Of a stretch of 19,072 bases of DNA, positions 6,274 to 16,000 are shown piece by piece. A program made the translations under genes and the position numbers. Every line of letters starts with the position of its first letter. Position 1 is the first letter of the stretch. Source of the DNA: an uncultured Bacilli bacterium (GTDB taxonomy: Bacteria > Bacillota_I > Bacilli_A > RF39 > UBA660). The notes under the pieces were generated by a model. The model made no database searches. It worked only from the letters and a program-made list of their open reading frames with translations, and was not told the DNA's origin. The stretch covers positions 1-19,072 of the forward strand of contig CAKOOW010000023.1 of NCBI GenBank assembly GCA_934098445.1. Direction: 5' to 3'.

Positions 6274-7623
6274 CTATAAGATTTCTTCTTGGATAGTACT
6301 AGTTGTATTCTGATTATTTATGGTTGTATTACTAAGATTTTCAGGGACTCCATTAGCCATACTAGTATTTCCTCTACTTGGATCTACTCCGGTATTAGGT
6401 TGATTACCTACGGGACTTGCATTACTAGTTTGATTATTCAAAGAGGTTTGGTCACTATTTGGACTAGGGTTATTAACTTGACTAGTTCCTTCTTTAGGTA
6501 CTCCACTTTCTTCTTCCTTATACTTTTCTAAATCAGCTTCTATATCACCATCATACTCCGTATTAGTTCCTAGATGGAAGGTATCTTTATCTAACATAAC
6601 ATTTTGAATACTTAAGTAATCTAATAAGTGTTGAGTAGGATTCTTTAAGATATAATGTCCATCTAGAGCTTTTTTATAGATTTCATTAGTCTGAGGTTTA
6701 TTATTTTCATCGACATAGAATTCACATATTTCAATAATCTCTCTTTGGAAACGATTAAATTTCTTACTGAAATAACCTTTAACATAAATACCTACTTGGA
6801 CATAACGATGAATAGTATTTAAGAATTGTTCAACATCTTGACTAGATTCCATCAAGGAATACATACGTAAGGGAATAGATGAGGCTTTATCAGCATGAAT
6901 AGTAGAAAGAATATTATGTCCTGAAGAAATAGCATTTCTTACTGACATAACGGCCTCTCCGGAACGAACCTCGGATAGTAATATCCAAATCGGGTTCTGA
7001 CGCATACAAGCTACTAGAACATCGGTATAACTACAGATATTATTAGTCTTCATAGCGACAATATCACGATGGGGGAAAATACGGTCTAAGTGTAATTCTA
7101 AAGTATCTTCAATCGTAATAATTTTTTCATTTTCCTTAATATTAGAAGCTAAGTATTTTAAAAGCTCCGTTTTACCAGAACCAGTCTCTCCAGCGACGAT
7201 AATATTCGCATGACCGGCTACACACTTCATCAAGAAGTCATGTAAAGTTTCCGTGATATATTCTTCATTAATTAATTTTTGTTTATTAAGACGGATTTTA
7301 GCAGGAGTCTTACGGATAAGACAAGCAATACCGTTCGTAGCAATTGATTCATGGATGAAATTCATACGGAGTTCAGCGGATTCAGCATCTAATAAGGGGT
7401 GCGCCATATTGAAGGTTTTCCCCATGACATTAGAGCATTGAAAGGCAAGCTTTTCCATAAAAGTATTATTAATATCGGGACGTTCTACTTGATAAACGCC
7501 TTTAGATAAGGTTTTTAACCAAACTTGACCATTATTAGAATAAGAAATATCGGTAATATCATCATCAGCTAAGAATTCGGCCAAGGGACCGAAGTCCATT
7601 TGTTCAAAGATTGCTTCATTCAT
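6274..7623 (-). CDS. cpaF: CpaF/TadA-type secretion ATPase
   Basis: This hexameric-type motor ATPase powers Tad pilus assembly (type II/IV secretion ATPase, VirB11-like). Within 449 aa: an N-terminal domain (1-135, with the MAHPLLDAESAELRMNFI segment typical of CpaF), Walker A GETGSGKT (145-152), an Asp box IEDTLEL (171-177), a Walker B region WILLSEVRSGEA (213-224), and a His box GHNILSTIHAD (235-245). Usual CpaF proteins have IIVGEVRGGEA; here the Gly before Glu is Ser and the next Gly is Ser, but the catalytic Glu (218) is kept. Residues about 365-449 form an Asn/Ser/Thr/Pro/Gln-rich tail that looks disordered and is unusual for the family. The ribosome binding site is GAAGGA, and the CpaB-like gene ends 14 bases upstream. 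Stop TAG. Confidence 0.9.
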   Translation of the reverse strand: MNEAIFEQMDFGPLAEFLADDDITDISYSNNGQVWLKTLSKGVYQVERPDINNTFMEKLAFQCSNVMGKTFNMAHPLLDAESAELRMNFIHESIATNGIACLIRKTPAKIRLNKQKLINEEYITETLHDFLMKCVAGHANIIVAGETGSGKTELLKYLASNIKENEKIITIEDTLELHLDRIFPHRDIVAMKTNNICSYTDVLVACMRQNPIWILLSEVRSGEAVMSVRNAISSGHNILSTIHADKASSIPLRMYSLMESSQDVEQFLNTIHRYVQVGIYVKGYFSKKFNRFQREIIEICEFYVDENNKPQTNEIYKKALDGHYILKNPTQHLLDYLSIQNVMLDKDTFHLGTNTEYDGDIEADLEKYKEEESGVPKEGTSQVNNPSPNSDQTSLNNQTSNASPVGNQPNTGVDPSRGNTSMANGVPENLSNTTINNQNTTSTIQEEIL

Positions 7624-7637
7624 AATATTCCTTCTTT

Positions 7638-8411
7638 CTAATTAGTTATGGTTTCTGTTTTATTATATATATAATTAGTAATTTCTTCGGTTGAGACGGT
7701 AGTAGAACCTTCTTCTTTAGTATAGTTAGAGTTTCTTGGTACCGGAATAATTTCAACATTAGTAACATATTCACTCTTCTTTAGAAGGTCAAATAACTTA
7801 TCTTCAACTTCGAATAGTAAAGCAGCTGGGGTTCCTCCTGATAAAGTGTTTTCTAAAAGAGAATTACCACTAGAGTCTTTAATAGCTTTAATCTTAATGG
7901 ATTTTACTAGGATAGCCATCATAACTTTACCATTGTCTTTAGCTTCCATATAAAGGTCGATATAATCTCCAGGACGGAAACGATTCGAATAGGTTGATTT
8001 ATTATTAACTTTTAAAGAATAAACCGTATAACCATCTTGCATATTCATAAAAGCATAATCAGGCATTTCTTCTTCTTTTAAGACTGATTCGGTATAGAAT
8101 AAACTTTTAGCAGGAATATCACTAGAATAACTAGAATAATAGTTAATTAGTTCTTTATCCGTAGTTATTATATTCTTAGCATTTTTAACTAAAGTACGAG
8201 GGACTTTAACGTGTCCTATCATTTCCTTAGTAATTTGAGTTTTTCTAGGAATTTCTTTTAGAGCATAAGGAATACTAACGAGGTCGATAGCCTTATTAAC
8301 TCGGTAGTTATAACCGATTACTAAGACTAGAACTCCGGCTAGAATACATAAAATTGTTACGGTGTTTTTATTTTGAATAAATCTTTTTATTGGTGCTAGA
8401 GCATTTTTCAT
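7638..8411 (-). CDS. CpaB-like SAF-domain protein, second copy
   Basis: A 257-aa protein with one N-terminal transmembrane segment (about 18-34), then YNYRVNKAI and a SAF-type β-rich domain (about 43-110, VSIPYALKEIPRKTQIT...IPAKSLFYTESV). The rest resembles the CpaB/RcpC C-terminal region (GDYIDLYM, then FEVEDKLFDLLKKSEYVTNVEIIPVPRN). CpaB proteins are exported, membrane-linked Tad components; in diderms they contact the secretin, and their role in monoderms is unclear. It is a clear paralogue of the gene just upstream, sharing YNYRVN, SIPYA/RVPYA, LDSSGN/KDSSGN and PVPRN/PIPRN. Its ATG shares one base with the TAA of that gene, so translation is probably coupled. Stop TAG. Confidence 0.8.
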   Translation of the reverse strand: MKNALAPIKRFIQNKNTVTILCILAGVLVLVIGYNYRVNKAIDLVSIPYALKEIPRKTQITKEMIGHVKVPRTLVKNAKNIITTDKELINYYSSYSSDIPAKSLFYTESVLKEEEMPDYAFMNMQDGYTVYSLKVNNKSTYSNRFRPGDYIDLYMEAKDNGKVMMAILVKSIKIKAIKDSSGNSLLENTLSGGTPAALLFEVEDKLFDLLKKSEYVTNVEIIPVPRNSNYTKEEGSTTVSTEEITNYIYNKTETITN

Positions 8412-9226
8412 TAGTTAGTCGCCTCATTTCCATTAGTATTAGGGGTATTAAAATTCTGACTGACACTAATTGATTTTGATAAAATAAAGTTTTGGATATA
8501 TTGGGAATCAATTGTAGCATCTCTATCTGTTGAGGAATAGCTAGCATTTCTTGGAATTGGCATAACACTTATACCACCAATGTACTCGGTTTTCTTTAAA
8601 AGAGTATATAATTCATCAGGAACTGCAAACCACATCTGAGCAGGAGTTCTAGTATCACTAGATGATTCAAAGACATCATTTCCACTAGAGTCTAGGACTG
8701 CTAAGACTTTTATTCCTTGGATTAAACGACCAAAGATAACTTTATTCGTACTAGATGTTGCTTTAACAAATAAATCAACATAGTTTCCGGTATAAATAGA
8801 ATTTCCATAAGTCGAGTTGATATCTACGGCTAGGTTATAAGCGGTATACCCATCAGGAATATTGGAAAATTCATTAGTAGTAGCTTCTTCAAAGGAAACA
8901 ATATAATCTTTATAGAAGAAACTATTAGCAGGAATAGTTTCTCCATACTTAACATAATTACTAGTTATGTTAGCACTAGAAGTTACTATTCCGAGACTTT
9001 TAGCTATTCTTTTTGGTAATTCGGTATAGCCAATAGCATCTGCCGTAATTTGACTACGACTAGTTAATTCTTTTTTCGCATAAGGAACTCTAATAGTGGT
9101 TACGGCTTGATTGACTCGGTAGTTATAGATAGCATAAAGACCAATGATACCAAGGATAACAATGATTATTGTTAGAGTATTCTTATTCGATAAGACTTTT
9201 TTTATTTCTTGTTTTACTTTATCCAT
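8411..9226 (-). CDS. CpaB-like SAF-domain protein, first copy
   Basis: A 271-aa protein built like its downstream paralogue: cytoplasmic Lys-rich start, transmembrane segment (about 18-34), YNYRVNQAV, SAF-type domain (about 43-110, IRVPYAKKELTSRSQIT...IPANSFFYKDYI), and a C-terminal β-rich part with GNYVDLFVKA and a final PIPRNASY before a Ser/Asn-rich tail. It is probably on the outer face of the membrane. SAF domains in CpaB resemble antifreeze/FlgA folds and may bind glycans, but that is family knowledge, not visible here. The ribosome binding site is AGGGAG. Two consecutive paralogues suggest a tandem duplication followed by divergence, possibly forming a hetero-oligomer. Stop TAA. Confidence 0.8.
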   Translation of the reverse strand: MDKVKQEIKKVLSNKNTLTIIIVILGIIGLYAIYNYRVNQAVTTIRVPYAKKELTSRSQITADAIGYTELPKRIAKSLGIVTSSANITSNYVKYGETIPANSFFYKDYIVSFEEATTNEFSNIPDGYTAYNLAVDINSTYGNSIYTGNYVDLFVKATSSTNKVIFGRLIQGIKVLAVLDSSGNDVFESSSDTRTPAQMWFAVPDELYTLLKKTEYIGGISVMPIPRNASYSSTDRDATIDSQYIQNFILSKSISVSQNFNTPNTNGNEATN

Positions 9227-9244
9227 TTTTATTCTCCCTTGTAA

Positions 9245-10066
9245 TTAACTTACTAATTTATTATTAACTAACCATTCATTGAAAATAGCATAGCCAATTA
9301 TACCACTATTAATTTCTGAAGCATTAGCATTTGGGTCCCTGGTTGGATCATTAGCAATAAATTCAGCTTCACTATCAGTACCAAAAGATTTGCTAAAATC
9401 TAAAATCATGGCTTTAATAAATTCTGACCAATAAGAACCAGTTGTATTATCAACTTTACTAGGATCCCCTTTTTGGCTAGCCCACTTTCTTAAATTTGGT
9501 AAATTAGCACTCAAAATACGATTTCTTAAGTCTTGATTTAAACCATCATCACCAGTTTCATTTAAGACTTTTTGTAAAGTAATAGCAAGATCTGGTTTGG
9601 GTTCATAAGTTAAACATTTTTGAACAGCATCACCACTTGTTTGAGATGCAGTCGTACCCTCAGAACCACCAACTAAAACCATATCAATTTTATTAACTAA
9701 ATCAAAACTATTATTAGTTGTACCGGCAACATTTACAGAATTACTAACACTAGATATTTTTACGCTTACTTTAGGAGGTACTTCATGAATATCATAAAAT
9801 GATATATTATATTCTTTTGTCATTGTTGCTGACTCAGAGAAACGGCGAATGAAGTTTTCAATAAACTTTTCTTTAGAAATCTTTAAATCACCATATAAAC
9901 GATAATATGAGTAGTCGACAGCATCAACCATCGATGCCGATGCTGTTTCCTTTAACTCGTAATAGTCTTGGGTAGTTCCTGTTGTGGTACTACTAATTAG
10001 AAGCATTACGCCTATAACTAGGATACCTAGCATTACTAACCAGTAGCCCCAGTAAGATTCTTTCAT
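9245..10066 (-). CDS. TadE/pseudopilin-like membrane protein (possibly DUF5411)
   Basis: The 273-aa protein starts MKESYWGYW and has one N-terminal transmembrane helix (about 7-25). An amphipathic stretch follows (DYYELKETASASMVDAVDYSYYR, about 34-56), placed like the helix after the hydrophobic segment in TadE/TadF/TadG minor pseudopilins. The rest is a soluble domain (about 85-273) with β-strands around PPKVSVKISS. I recall a family of unknown function (DUF5411) with a very similar N-terminus, but cannot confirm it here. The N-terminus lacks a clear Gly-x-x-x-x-Glu prepilin peptidase site. It sits between the giant exoprotein and the CpaB pair, where pilin-like genes often lie. It is the best pilin-like candidate in the operon, but not a typical Flp. 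Ribosome binding site GAGGTAG; stop TAA. Confidence 0.65.
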   Translation of the reverse strand: MKESYWGYWLVMLGILVIGVMLLISSTTTGTTQDYYELKETASASMVDAVDYSYYRLYGDLKISKEKFIENFIRRFSESATMTKEYNISFYDIHEVPPKVSVKISSVSNSVNVAGTTNNSFDLVNKIDMVLVGGSEGTTASQTSGDAVQKCLTYEPKPDLAITLQKVLNETGDDGLNQDLRNRILSANLPNLRKWASQKGDPSKVDNTTGSYWSEFIKAMILDFSKSFGTDSEAEFIANDPTRDPNANASEINSGIIGYAIFNEWLVNNKLVS

Positions 10067-10083
10067 TTTCTTCTACCTCTTTT

Positions 10084-13000
10084 CTATTTTAAATAACTAT
10101 CGATTTTACAAGATGAGTATTCACTATTAGATTGAATATCAGCAAGGAATTGTGATTTATATTCACGAGATTCTTTACTAATTGAACTTGCACTATAGTC
10201 GCCAAATCCTAAATCGATTATTTCTTGATTTTTATTATAAGTCTTAATAGCATTCATACAAGCGGAATTCATAGTAATAGAGTATTCTAAGTACTTTTCA
10301 TCATCTGCATAAATACCATCGCCAACATCTTCAATTTGCTCAATGATATTACTTAAATCTTGTTTGCCAGGAGCACCATCATCACTCTTGTTCTCATAAC
10401 CAGATGTCTTACCACTCCAGTTATATCCCTTAGATTTACCACCATTAGGGAATAAATCATAATTAGAAACAACTTTAGTATAGAATTGTAATGTTCCACT
10501 GTTACTAATTAAAGCAGAATTATTTTTAGTAGTTATAGTGGTTTGTAGAGCACTATCTTCACCATATAATTTAATACCAGAACATGGGGTTCCATTGCTA
10601 TTAGTCTTACATACTTTATTATAAGTTTCATTACTTGATGGAACTTTTGTCTTATCAATTATATTACAACAAGCATTACCATCGGCAAGAAGTTTATTTA
10701 TACAAGAATTAGCTTTGTTTTCATATTCTTCATATAATTTATTATCTTTACTAGTACCCATAAATAAGTCTAAGTATGATTTCTTTGTACCATCTTCATT
10801 TTCTTCTTGACAATCCGTTGAATTTAAGATATCTTCACAACTTTGATCTGGTGTCTCTGGCTCGGTTTTTACTTCATAGAAGCATACATATTGATTTGCA
10901 AGGAGACCACTAATATAGCCAGTATCGCCAATAATACGACCCGTTGCAGTAGTATTGTTATAATATTGACCGACGCCATTAATTTTAATTTGATATTGAT
11001 ATAGTCCGGCCTGAGTTGATAACGCGATTGGATAAATCTTACCATCAGCTTCTTTAGCAGCATCCGTTCCAGATACAACGCTTGGGTCAGTTAATCCAGG
11101 ATCACCAATATCAACTAATACAGCATCGGCATCACTAGGCTTTTGAGAAGTATATATTCCCTTATTTGATGTCGTCCAATATTGTTTTTCTGGTTTATAA
11201 TAAATAAATTCTTGAGAACCTTGACCATTCCAATTTGCTAAAGCATCAGTAATTTTACTACTCATACTATTTCCAAATTTTGATGAAGCATAATTGACAA
11301 ACATATTAGCAAAATTCTGTAGATTTAATCCGGAGATAGAAACACCTGGATTACCATATCTTGTAATATTTACAACTTTAGCAGCATCTTTATAATTTAC
11401 AGATGTACCCATACCAGTTCCATATGTTATGTTCTTAGTAAGACTATTTAAAAATCCGCTAATACCTCCACCATTTCCGAGAATACTAAATAAATTGCTA
11501 GAACTTTCAATTCCCGATGTGCTTCCATTATTTAATTTATAAACAATGTTACCAGGAATATATGTTACAAGTGAATCTTCGTCATCGCCAAATATATCAC
11601 ATGCATTTTGACCAAAGAATGAACAAATTTTATCACTTAAAGCTGATTTTTTACTATCAGGAATGTATTCTTTTAACTTTGAGTTGCTTATTAATTTTTT
11701 TAGACTTGCAAGACCTGATTTAGAATTTTTGAAAGAATTTAGTAAATTTGCAACCATACTATCGTCATCTAGGAAAGCTCCTAACATACTGCCAATAATT
11801 CCATCATTTGTTCTACATTTACCAGATGTTATAACATCCCAGTCCTGAACATTTTCAGTTTCGACTCCAGCATCACAATAATAAGAAACAGTTTCTGGTT
11901 CACCTTTATTTATATCTTTTAAATAAACTTTTTCAGTTGTTTTATCATTTCTATTAACAATATAATCTAATATACTATTTTTAGGATATCCATAAGTAAA
12001 TTCTAGTGTTGGATTAAAATCATAAGATTTAGACCATTCTGTACAAGCATTCATTCTGCTAGCCATATCTATTAATGTTTTTTGAGCAGCTGTATAATCT
12101 TGCTTAGCAATTTCCATTTGGCTCCTTGCCTCAGCTAAGGCAGCATAATAAGGATTAAATAAGCCTAAGAAATTGTAGTAAAATAATATAGTTTTATCAA
12201 CTGTGTCAGTTATTCCTGACATTAATCCATCGGCAGCCTTTGTAATTTTATCAACTTTTCCAAGTACACCAGTCATAACTGACATTAATTTATCAAAGTT
12301 CATATCACTTATGTTGTCCAGTGAACCAATATCTGATATATTTCCAAAATTTGTAAGTTGCGATTTTAATTGGTTAAAGCCGGTTTCAATCGCTCCTAAA
12401 GAAGAGTTATCTTCATCTTGGAATAATCCAGAATCTTTCATCAATTTTGTAATCTGACTTCCCGCATTTAAAAGTAAACTACCATATGACAATGTGCCTG
12501 CATCAAAACTTCCAGCAGACTGTCCTTTCATAATTGGAACAGTAATTTTCCATGTATTAAATTCAAAACTATACTTCTGATTTTCATTATTGTTTTCCAC
12601 GAATTCTGAAGCTAATTTAGTTTGAGCACTGGTATTATCCTTGTATGTGTATGGGTGAAATGAGCCATTTACTTCTATTGGTTCTTCTAATTGGAATATT
12701 TTATAACCTGATGCTGAATTTAAACCTTCTACGGTTTTATATAATGTTGTAGATGCAAATGAATATCCTGAACATGCAGCTTGAACAGCTTCACCAACTC
12801 CAAATAATTTTGCTAACCACGATGAACCTGCATTGCAAGCGATTTCTAAAGAACTTAATCCAAGACCTCCCAAGAAACCCTTTATTGAATCACCAACAGT
12901 AGTTTTTATAGCATTATTGACATTTGTACTTAAATCTTCTTTAAATGAGGCTAACTTTGCTTTAGCCGATTCTAACACTTTGGCACTTTGTTCCTCTACA

Positions 13001-16000
13001 TATTCATCAAAAATATCACCGGCATCCTTACCATTTATCATTCCTTCAAAACCTTTGGCAATCAATGAAGCCGCTAAATTTTTCAGATCATCACCACTTA
13101 ATGAGGCTTTTAATCTTGCTGATGTATCATTGTCAAATAATTCATCTACATATTGCATTATAGTATCTTGTACAGCATTTTCGACTTTCTTTTGTACTTC
13201 TTCTAATTTTTTTGAAGTATCGCCGAAATTTTTAAATGTATGATTGGCTTTATTACTTGTTAAACCACTAGATTGCCCTTCTTGCTTTTCTTTCGCTTTT
13301 AAATTAAGATAAATATTATAATTAGAATAGAACCTATTATAAGCTTCTAACATTTCATCTTTTTTAGCTAGGGCTTCTTCCTTGTATTTATCATTTTTTA
13401 TTTCAGTTGTAACGCATGTTCTTTGACCAGCCATTCCAACGGTAGCATGATAAACATTATCAATATTTGTTGAAATATATCTGCCAGCATATACCGTTTC
13501 TAAATTTCCTGGCATCTTTATGGCATAATCTTCTTTACAAACTATTGAACAGAACATATCATAACCATTATCATTACTTTGTTGAATGGTATAAGAATTT
13601 CCAGCTGGGTCAGTGGCTTCTTTACCGTCTTCTCCAATTATACATTTCTTCCAATCAACAGTAATAGTATTTTTTAAAGTAGTAAGTATGTTATAATTTC
13701 CAGGATCGGCTAATGATTTAGTTATATCAACTTGACTAATTAGGTCTTTTAATCCATTATAAATTGAATTTAAACCTTGCGTTGTATCAGTAAAAATCAT
13801 AGTAATTGATGATAAAGCTGCTGTAAATTCACTTTTAATTTGCGTTATATTTGTCAACAAGGAATTATTATGAACCCATTTTACAATTTGTTGCGATGCA
13901 GTTAATATGGTAGCTAGACTTGTATCTGATGATTTAATCAAATTATAAATATTTTCAAACGTTTCTGTTGTTGATATAGAGATGGTGCCATTTTTTACAC
14001 CTTCATTTAAATAATCTACTATATCACCCCAATCAGCTTTTAAGCCTTCTAAACCATTACCATTCAAAGACTGATCTAATACATTAATAATTAAAGTACT
14101 AAGATTTATAAAATTAATTTTCGTATCTTTACCATCATACGAAACACTTCGTAAAAGGGTAACTAAATTTTTAGCTGTGTTATTTCCCTTATTAACCAAT
14201 GGAGTTAAAATGTTTGTCAAATCGGCCTTAATTGAAGCTAGAGCTGAGCCGTCCTCGGCAAAATTAGAAAGCAATCCTAGTATAAGATTTAAATCATGTT
14301 TAGTTAGTTTTTCTAAATTAAAATTCTTTAATGTATCTATTATGTCTAAAGCTGAACCAAGCACATTTTGCAAATCGCCAGCATTCTTAATTCCAGACAT
14401 TACAGCATTGAAAGCCGTGCTTGATTGTGTTCCTTCTATTAAATAATAAGTAGGAAGACCGCATACCATTGCATAACTAGGCTTACAACTTGTTTTTTCC
14501 GCTTCAAAGTTAATGGAAACCCCCTGAAATTTATCTATATTTCCTTTTAAGAAAGTCACAAAATCTTGTAAGGCTTTACTACTTTTATTAGTTTCATTCG
14601 TATTTAATATCATAATATTGCTGATTGAATATGGGTCATAATATGATATTTGTAAGCCAACCGTTACTTTTTCTATTTTTTTATTTGTAACTTTAGCATA
14701 GACATTATCTTCACTTATTTTATATTTAATGGAATAACCCCCATCAACTGCAGTCCACTCAGTTTCTTTTACGGCATCAACATCAAAATATTCATTTTTA
14801 TCTGTCTTGGCAACAATTTTATAATTACCATCTTTAATTATAGAATCTAAAACGCTTGTATTATCACTTTTTACTATAAATTCTAATTCAGCTGATATTC
14901 CTTTATTGTTATTTGTTGACTTTGGACTTGTCAATTGGTTAACTTCAAATTTAACAGTTGTCCCACTGGCCTTAACAATAGTTCCTTCGCTTTCTTTTGG
15001 GGTTTCCTGCGTATAGGCGGTTTGAGAACAACGATTAATATTATCCATTGGCAGATATTTTCTTGGATTAACTAATGTTTTCCCATAGGTTGTTTTTGAT
15101 GTAACATCATTGGTTGAAACATCAAAATGAAGATGATATTGGGGTTTATTATTTTTATCAAGGCTATACCCAGAATATCCAATCAATTGGCCCTGCTTTA
15201 CAACAGTGTTGGCTGAGATTCCATCAGCTATTTTACTTAAATGAAGATATCTTGTTCTTAACTCAGTACCATCTGATGATTTAACAATTATAATAACAGC
15301 ATTTCCCATTGTCGCATTATTCTTAGTTGTTGCTAGCACTGTTCCCGCCTGAGCCGCATACACTTCTGTTCCTTCATTAGCTGAAAAATCTATACCACTA
15401 TGGCTTTCGCTGCCATCCCAGCCTTTACCAGTAGATAATCCACATCTTCTGTGTTCGGCATTATCAGATTTGCCATCCCAATCACCGGTTATTCTATTAT
15501 ATGACTTAAGTGGCATTACCCAATTATCACTATAAGATGTCGAAGTATCAATTTTTCCATTTTCAACAAAATTTTGTACTTCTTCCCATATTTCTTTTAT
15601 TAATTTTTTGACTTCGGAGTTGCCACCACTAACTCCTAACTTATTATCTTTATAAGCATCGTATTCAGTTTCGGACCAATGGCTTTGATATTTTCCTTTT
15701 GTATTATCTATAGGATAATATCTGTTTAGATTTGCAGTATCATATGTCAATCTTAATTTTCTAGCCACATTGTCCATTATAAAATCCACAAAATCTTCAT
15801 CGGTTTGTTGGTGAACTGCTTCTATTTTTTTTCTATTGTCAATGTACCAATGAGTATATAGATGGTATAATCCTTTATGAAATTTATTATTTATATCCAA
15901 TGCTTCAGTTGTACCATCATATATGTTATAGCCTTTATATTTAAAGCCATTTTCAGTGCCTGTATAACCAGCTACCTGAGGACCCTCAAGAGCTGGATCA

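Noticed and set aside
12833..13243. 136-codon plus-strand frame inside the giant gene
   Set aside because: Antisense shadow of a helical Ser/Ala/Lys-rich region; composition mirrors the real gene and no start signal is present.
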